Assembly (NCBI RefSeq): GCF_932276165.1
Contig: NC_063999.1
Span: forward strand, 2,668,501-2,732,500
Source: Plutella xylostella
Taxonomy: Eukaryota > Arthropoda > Insecta > Lepidoptera > Plutellidae
DNA length: 64,000 bases
Direction of reading: 5' to 3'
Shown: positions 60,101-64,000 of the stretch, piece after piece
How the letters are laid out: the number at the start of each line of letters is the position of its first letter
Numbering within the stretch: the first letter of the stretch is position 1
Notes under the pieces: model-generated
What the model saw: only the letters and a program-made list of their open reading frames with translations
What the model was told of the DNA's origin: nothing
Database searches by the model: none
Made by a program: the position numbers and the translations under genes

Positions 60101-61083
60101 CGACTGCTGCCGAAGCAGCAACCGGGACCCACGGCTTAACGTGCCGTCCGAAGCACGGAAGCGTCCAGAAAAGCACCACTTGAAATTGGTCACCCATCCA
60201 ATGGCTGACCGTGTCAGTTGTTGCTTAACCTCAGCGATCAGTTACGATCACTGAGGCCCGCTCGACTACGGACGCTTCAAACTGACAAACCGTCAATGAA
60301 TTAATGAATAAATAACGATTTCCTGGTCCTGAGTTTCTATATAACCCAACCTTTCTTTTTCAAATCCACAGAGAGCACTACTGGCCGTCTCCTCAAGGAC
60401 GTGGGACTCCTAGAGCACACTCAGTTCGCGTGGCAGAAGACCCTGTCCACGTCAGCCCGCGGGTACATCTGGCTCGAGACCAACACGCCCATATACTACA
60501 CCAAGACCGTAGAGTTCACCAAACCCTACGCGGAACTAGCCAGAGATGTCTTCATAGTCGGAGCGAAGAAAACAGGAGTATTATACGAAAATGTCAAGGA
60601 GTATATAGCGCTGAAGACACCGGTTGTGGTGTCAACGATAGACCAGTACGCTCCAGGGTTCATCGAAAATGTGCAGGGTTACACTGCGTCTGGGTGGGCG
60701 TTTGTCAAGAAGCATTCCTGTGAATACTACCATATTTCGACCGAGTATTTGAAGACGAAAGTGTTTGTGTGAGTATTTATTTGCTATGTTATTATTTTAA
60801 GTTATATTAATTTGTATAGAATGTGATGTTTAGCTAGGAATAATATCACTACTCACAGCCACAATCATAACTATACAGCTTCATATCTAACTAGATGAGA
60901 GAATTCCACAGTAAAGGCTTTAAAAAAAAATACGTTACACTATTTTGTATTTACAGAGGCGAGTGGGCCCCAGAAATCCTTCAGAACAAGACGGAGTCAG
61001 CCCTGAACGTGACCAGGGACCACGTGTCGTCGTACTACCTGTGGCTGCGGCAGCAAGTCAACGTGTACTCGGAGATACCTTGA
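51147..61083 (+). CDS. TMEM214: TMEM214 homologue, endoplasmic reticulum membrane protein
   Basis: Ten plus-strand exons join in phase to 661 aa: 51147-51267, 51344-51501, 51642-51924, 52188-52376, 52982-53199, 53959-54184, 54267-54409, 58918-59041, 60372-60768, 60957-61083. Human TMEM214 is 689 aa. The start MSSGQWEVVGK matches the family's WEVVKKG-type N terminus; a Lys-rich segment follows (28-90). Family strings include APLVWLKEVAGFLNSKI, LLWALGQGG (about 235-243) and NATWRQLFHK. A membrane helix lies at about 460-477 (WVGASLFLLLAIVGLISY), followed by a region without a clear second span. In mammals TMEM214 sits in the ER and anchors procaspase-4 during ER stress; that role is not shown for insects. 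All donors are GT and all acceptors AG. Intron 7 is 4.5 kb and holds the repeat element 55279-57422 and a LINE fragment. Confidence 0.95.
53399..53678. mobile_element. 280 bp MITE in TMEM214 intron 5
   Basis: Ends CAGTACCCGTATCACGAAAA and the inverse of CAGTACCCGTATCATGAAAA. Internal inverted matches include CGAAAGTGCTGTCAA. No clear target duplication was found. Confidence 0.8.
53717..53878. mobile_element. 162 bp MITE with TTA duplication
   Basis: Arms of nearly 60 bp, almost perfect: GGTTTAGACCAATCCTAGGT and AAATACCTAAGCAGG recur inverted. Flanks are TTA at 53714-53716 and 53879-53881. It ends 80 bp before the acceptor of exon 6. Confidence 0.85.
55279..57422. mobile_element. TA-flanked element packed with AGTAACTGGCA motifs
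   Basis: Ends GGGTAAATCGTGGTATAACT and the inverse of GGGTAAAAGTACTAGTAACT, each abutting TA (55277-55278 and 57423-57424). At least 12 copies of AGTAACTGGCA or its complement lie in the outer parts, for example at 55308, 55704, 55722, 55855, 55893, 57166, 57191, 57209 and 57399, in both orientations. The middle (about 55975-57075) is occupied by a decayed LINE on the minus strand. No transposase of its own is visible. Confidence 0.75.
55975..57075 (-). pseudogene. Decayed RTE-type LINE inside the 55279 element
   Basis: Minus-strand fragments such as LKAKVFSQCVLLVMTYGS (56345-56400) and AEIEGFYGFQLHMLWVKTE match RTE reverse transcriptase order but are separated by stops and frame changes. 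The 3' part near 55979 contains the LINE-tail string on the complement. Confidence 0.7.
58334..58640 (-). pseudogene. Non-LTR retrotransposon C-terminal fragment with (GAGT)n tail
   Basis: The minus strand encodes KAARLRWLGHVERMGEDRAA, ARPVGRRPVGRPKYRW and NREKWRLLVAEAKIHFGS, the typical C-terminal end of insect LINE ORF2, closing at a stop just before a (TGAG)n run (58334-58353). It is a different family from the RTE fragments elsewhere in the window. Confidence 0.85.
59895..60290 (-). repeat. LINE-tail-like repeat, uninterrupted copy, in TMEM214 intron 8
   Basis: Includes GGGGCACGGGTCTCCTTCC, GTCCACCACGCTGGCCAAG, GTGGGCAACCCGACTGTCAG and CGTGCCGTCCGAAGCACGG. It matches both parts of 7590-7659 plus 8140-8335 and shows the unoccupied LINE insertion site at about 60078-60087. 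Confidence 0.85.
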
Positions 61084-62570
61084 ACTCTTCGCACAGTTTT
61101 GTACAACGCCCACATTTTTGACTTCTAACAAACAGATGGTGTGAGTTACTGGCACTAGAGGACACGATCTCTATCATTCGGCATATTTTTTCTTCATAAA
61201 TTCCTATTATTTATTATCGTCATCTTTTTTATTTCCTTCATGTTAGTTCGGAACCTATGTAAGGATTAGTGAATAGAATCATGTTTTGAGATTAACTACA
61301 TTGATCTGTGATTTAATATTACGTACAACTGTCTCGACAATTTGAACCCACCATAGCTACATAAATGTGTATTGTTACTAATAATACGGCCGCCAGTTAC
61401 TTCCATCATCATTGTATTTTAGTCTAAATGTTAAATTTTCATTATTAACAGACCATTGTCGGCCTTAAAACAATAGCACTAAGGCTCTGTCTGTTAACAA
61501 ATTGATTATTTGAAGTCGTTTTACAATTTCCATCAGTCATAGCTCTAACTCCATCTTGTCCAAAGTCCAAAATCACAACATTGCTATTGTTTGGGTTGTA
61601 TTTTGATATGGTTTCTACAAATGCTGGCTTTTTGTACCTAAAGAGTTCTTATATTTTGTGTAAATATTTATTAAGATCTTATTAGATTACCTACTGGAAA
61701 ATAATTATGTTTGTTGTGACATATCGACCTATTGTCTCCAAGTGATTATTTTAAAACAGTTAATTTATGTTTTATGTATTGTATATTATAATTGTTATAG
61801 TTAAACCATCCCATATCGCTTTGTAGCCCATTTCTTAACATGTTTTCTATTGAATGTACTTCAAGATCTAGACAACGAACATAGTTGTATTCTAAATTCT
61901 CACATTCTGATGGTATTGCATTTTCGTAAGCACTTCATATTATACCATGACATGTTAGGATATTATGGTCTCTCAAAACGCAAGCAACAATTTAAAATGC
62001 ATTTAATTGGCTAGGCATTGTTACAGTGTTGCACATTCCATAATGTTGTATTCTAATCACTTAGTTACCATCTCTTTCATTTCTTTGTGGAATAAAAGAG
62101 ATGGTGCAAATTTTCGAAAGAAACCCATGGTTTGACTAGCTGTCACGCTTTGTGAAAGAGATAAGACACAGTTCTTTAGTTAGTCCAAAGTGGAAATTAC
62201 CTTCACTGTAGCTTATTGAAAGTATTATCACGATCTTGTGTGCCAATAATCTTGGATAACCTTTTACATTCCGCAATAGGCATTTGGCAAATTTATTTAA
62301 TTTTTGCCGCATTTTTTGCAAATCATATCAATAATTTTAATGAATGTGTGTGTTTGTTTATTATTAATTGCAATGTGGGATTTATATTTATAATGAATTG
62401 AGAACTTTGAATATACACGCATGATTGTTTTCAAAATTACTTTACACTTGAATTTACTTCACAGGTTATTTATATACATATTTTTTACTGAAATCTTGTG
62501 GTCTAATTCCATTTTCTTTGAGGTTTAGCTATTAAATGTTGTATGGAGAATAGCTATTGTAAGGAGTCAC

Positions 62571-62576
62571 AATAAA
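62571..62576 (+). terminator. Candidate TMEM214 polyadenylation signal
   Basis: AATAAA lies 1.5 kb after the TMEM214 stop and just before the convergent TATDN1 3' end. An earlier AATAAA occurs at about 62091. The long 3' UTR is an inference. Confidence 0.45.
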
Positions 62577-62618
62577 TATTGTTAGTGATTTATCATGGTC
62601 TTTTAATTATACATTTCC

Positions 62619-63741
62619 TTATTTACAGAAAAACAGTTTATTTGTATTATTATAGATCGCATCAGCTAACTCATCGATGTTCTCTTTCCTTATGGCTGCT
62701 AATATCTCCAACACTTGCCTAGAACAATTGAAATAGATTATGAGTATGGATCGAAAGTTTTCGCCATAAAAATATCACTTAATATTTAGGCAGTCTTATT
62801 TATATCTAAATTCTAATTAGTGACCAAGGAACATATTATGCACATACTCTAACGAGAAAAATATATTCAGCACTGCACGGGTTCGTTATCGACATACACA
62901 AACCTCACTGTATCGCGTTTAGGCATAAATACGGCGCACGAGTTTATCGACCTCAATAACGAACCCATGTAGCCGCCACACTTACACAATATTGACAGGT
63001 TCATTCCTCCCTTTGACCTGGCTATTGGACTCTATCTGGTATTTCTCTTTCTTTACTGTGGGCATCTTGGTGGCGACGTGGGGGTAGCCGGGGTGCGTCG
63101 GCTTCACCTCACACCACGGGCAGTCTGTCTCTATCATGAGCCGGTCTTGAGGTATTCTGGCCGCCACTTCCAAATTCTCTTGGGTCCTTAGTGAGCTGTA
63201 ATTTGTAGGGGTATTTATTATGCTTGACAGGATGCTTATCTATTAGACTGTAAATGGTATAACTAGTATGATGAGCTTTGTCAGTCTATATGCACTTTTT
63301 TGCCTTGCATGGACTTGGTAACTGCTAACAGAATAGAATTATAATGACTTAATGAGTATCAGTTTCATAAGGTACTTATTATTGACTATGGAGCTGACTG
63401 TGAGGCGAGGTATTTGCCCAGCAGTAGGCTTGCAGTATGTAATAAAATACATAGACTATTTGAAAAACAAATAAATGCAGTTTCCATTTATAACTTAAAC
63501 TCAGAATGGAAATATAAGAGGTGGCTGCTGCCCTTACCATCCATTAATACCAATATACATGCCAAGCCTGAGGATCTTGTCTAAAGCATCCTGACTACCG
63601 TCAAAGGAGTGCACCACGCCCCCCACCACCAGATCCTTGTTCCGCTCCAGTATCTCCACCAGGTCGTCGGCAGCCGCCCGGCAGTGCAGGAAGAGGGGCA
63701 GGTTGAACTCTTTGCTTAATTGTAGCTGATGTTCAAAGTAT
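62619..63741 (-). CDS. TATDN1: TATDN1-type TatD metal-dependent nuclease, 3' part
   Basis: Three minus-strand exons join in phase: 63538-63741, 62986-63195, 62619-62718, giving the C-terminal 171 or so codons; the gene continues beyond the window. TatD nucleases are TIM-barrel metal-dependent DNases. Catalytic or metal-binding strings are present: LFLHCR (His), VGGVVHSFDG (His), and LMIETDCPWCEVKPTH (Asp). YIGINGC then SLRTQENLEV matches TATDN1 order, and the end ILAAIRKENIDELADAIYNN matches the C-terminal helix. Splits fall at TG|C and GT|G with GTAAG donors. The stop (TAA at 62619-62621) lies only 43 bp from the AATAAA of the opposing gene. Confidence 0.92.
62879..62966. mobile_element. 88 bp palindromic MITE in TATDN1 intron
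   Basis: GGGTTCGTTATCGA at the left and the inverse of GGGTTCGTTATTGA at the right. Its left part resembles 28270-28333. It lies 20 bp downstream of the donor at 62985, between two coding exons. Confidence 0.65.
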
Positions 63742-64000
63742 CTGTAAATGTAAATTAAAATTATATATTTTTTTAAATTATTAATTTAAAATCTGCTAGC
63801 TGAAGTGGACATGAGCCAGCCTTATAAGAACAGTTGACCAATAGGGTAAGCAAGTGTTTGAGTCTGACTGTGACTTCTTCTACAGTCATCGAAATATAAT
63901 AGGCCTGTTTGGACAGCTACACAAATTTGTGATTTACTCTTTATTTACTTGATGAAATACATAAAAAGACACATAATCTGGCTTATTATTTAACGGCCGA
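63742..64000. other. TATDN1 intron continuing past the window
   Basis: No further exon is visible before the window ends. Confidence 0.5.

Overview
The window looks like nuclear DNA of a moth or butterfly (Lepidoptera). The evidence is short exons with canonical GT..AG introns in an AT-rich background, a dense load of small repeats, and repeat types I recognise from lepidopteran genomes. These include three copies of an interspersed element whose ends read ATCCTAACTAATATTATAAA and AACAGCTAGT, tRNA-headed SINEs, RTE-type LINE tails ending in (GAT)n, and many TA- or TTA-flanked MITEs. The species cannot be named from the sequence alone.

Layout. Bases 1-13,400 hold no gene I can support. They are a repeat landscape: a TA-flanked Tc1-like element with a dead transposase (2062-4545), a double perfect hairpin (5072-5153), and a LINE nested in another repeat with a readable target duplication (7651-8139). 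A minus-strand proline-rich gene of unknown family has three coding exons between 13,438 and 16,429, and may start at a small exon near 24,700. From 17,000 to 36,600 the sequence is again repeats and unassigned DNA. It includes a 3.5 kb element (19861-23412) filled with copies of TTTCATTGCCGTGG, five of them at an exact 21 bp period, and an 871 bp foldback element that split a SINE (29298-30168).

The right half is gene-rich. A FEM1B-type C-degron adaptor is encoded on the minus strand in 15 phase-consistent exons (50625 down to 36895, 653 aa). It lies head to head, 521 bp apart, with a plus-strand TMEM214 homologue in 10 exons (51147-61083, 661 aa). TMEM214 converges tail to tail with a minus-strand TATDN1-type TatD nuclease (62619-63741, cut by the window end). 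These three genes do not form a pathway; the shared features are a divergent promoter interval and closely apposed 3' ends.

The most unusual structure is inside the FEM1B gene. The exon at 45238-45392 has been copied into a tandem array of 117 bp units at about 44,470-45,000. Each unit is a shrunken copy of the exon followed by a 20 bp residue of the intron that still begins GT and ends AG. The unit length is a multiple of three and the array stays open for about 217 codons on the coding strand. The exon one step upstream (46153-46300), which carries the cysteine equivalent to human FEM1B Cys186, also has a truncated copy and a degraded copy beside it. Introns of FEM1B and TMEM214 carry at least ten inverted-repeat elements. 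One of these (55279-57422) shares its architecture with the 19861-23412 element: TA flanks, GGGT-type ends, and a dozen or so interspersed copies of one short motif.
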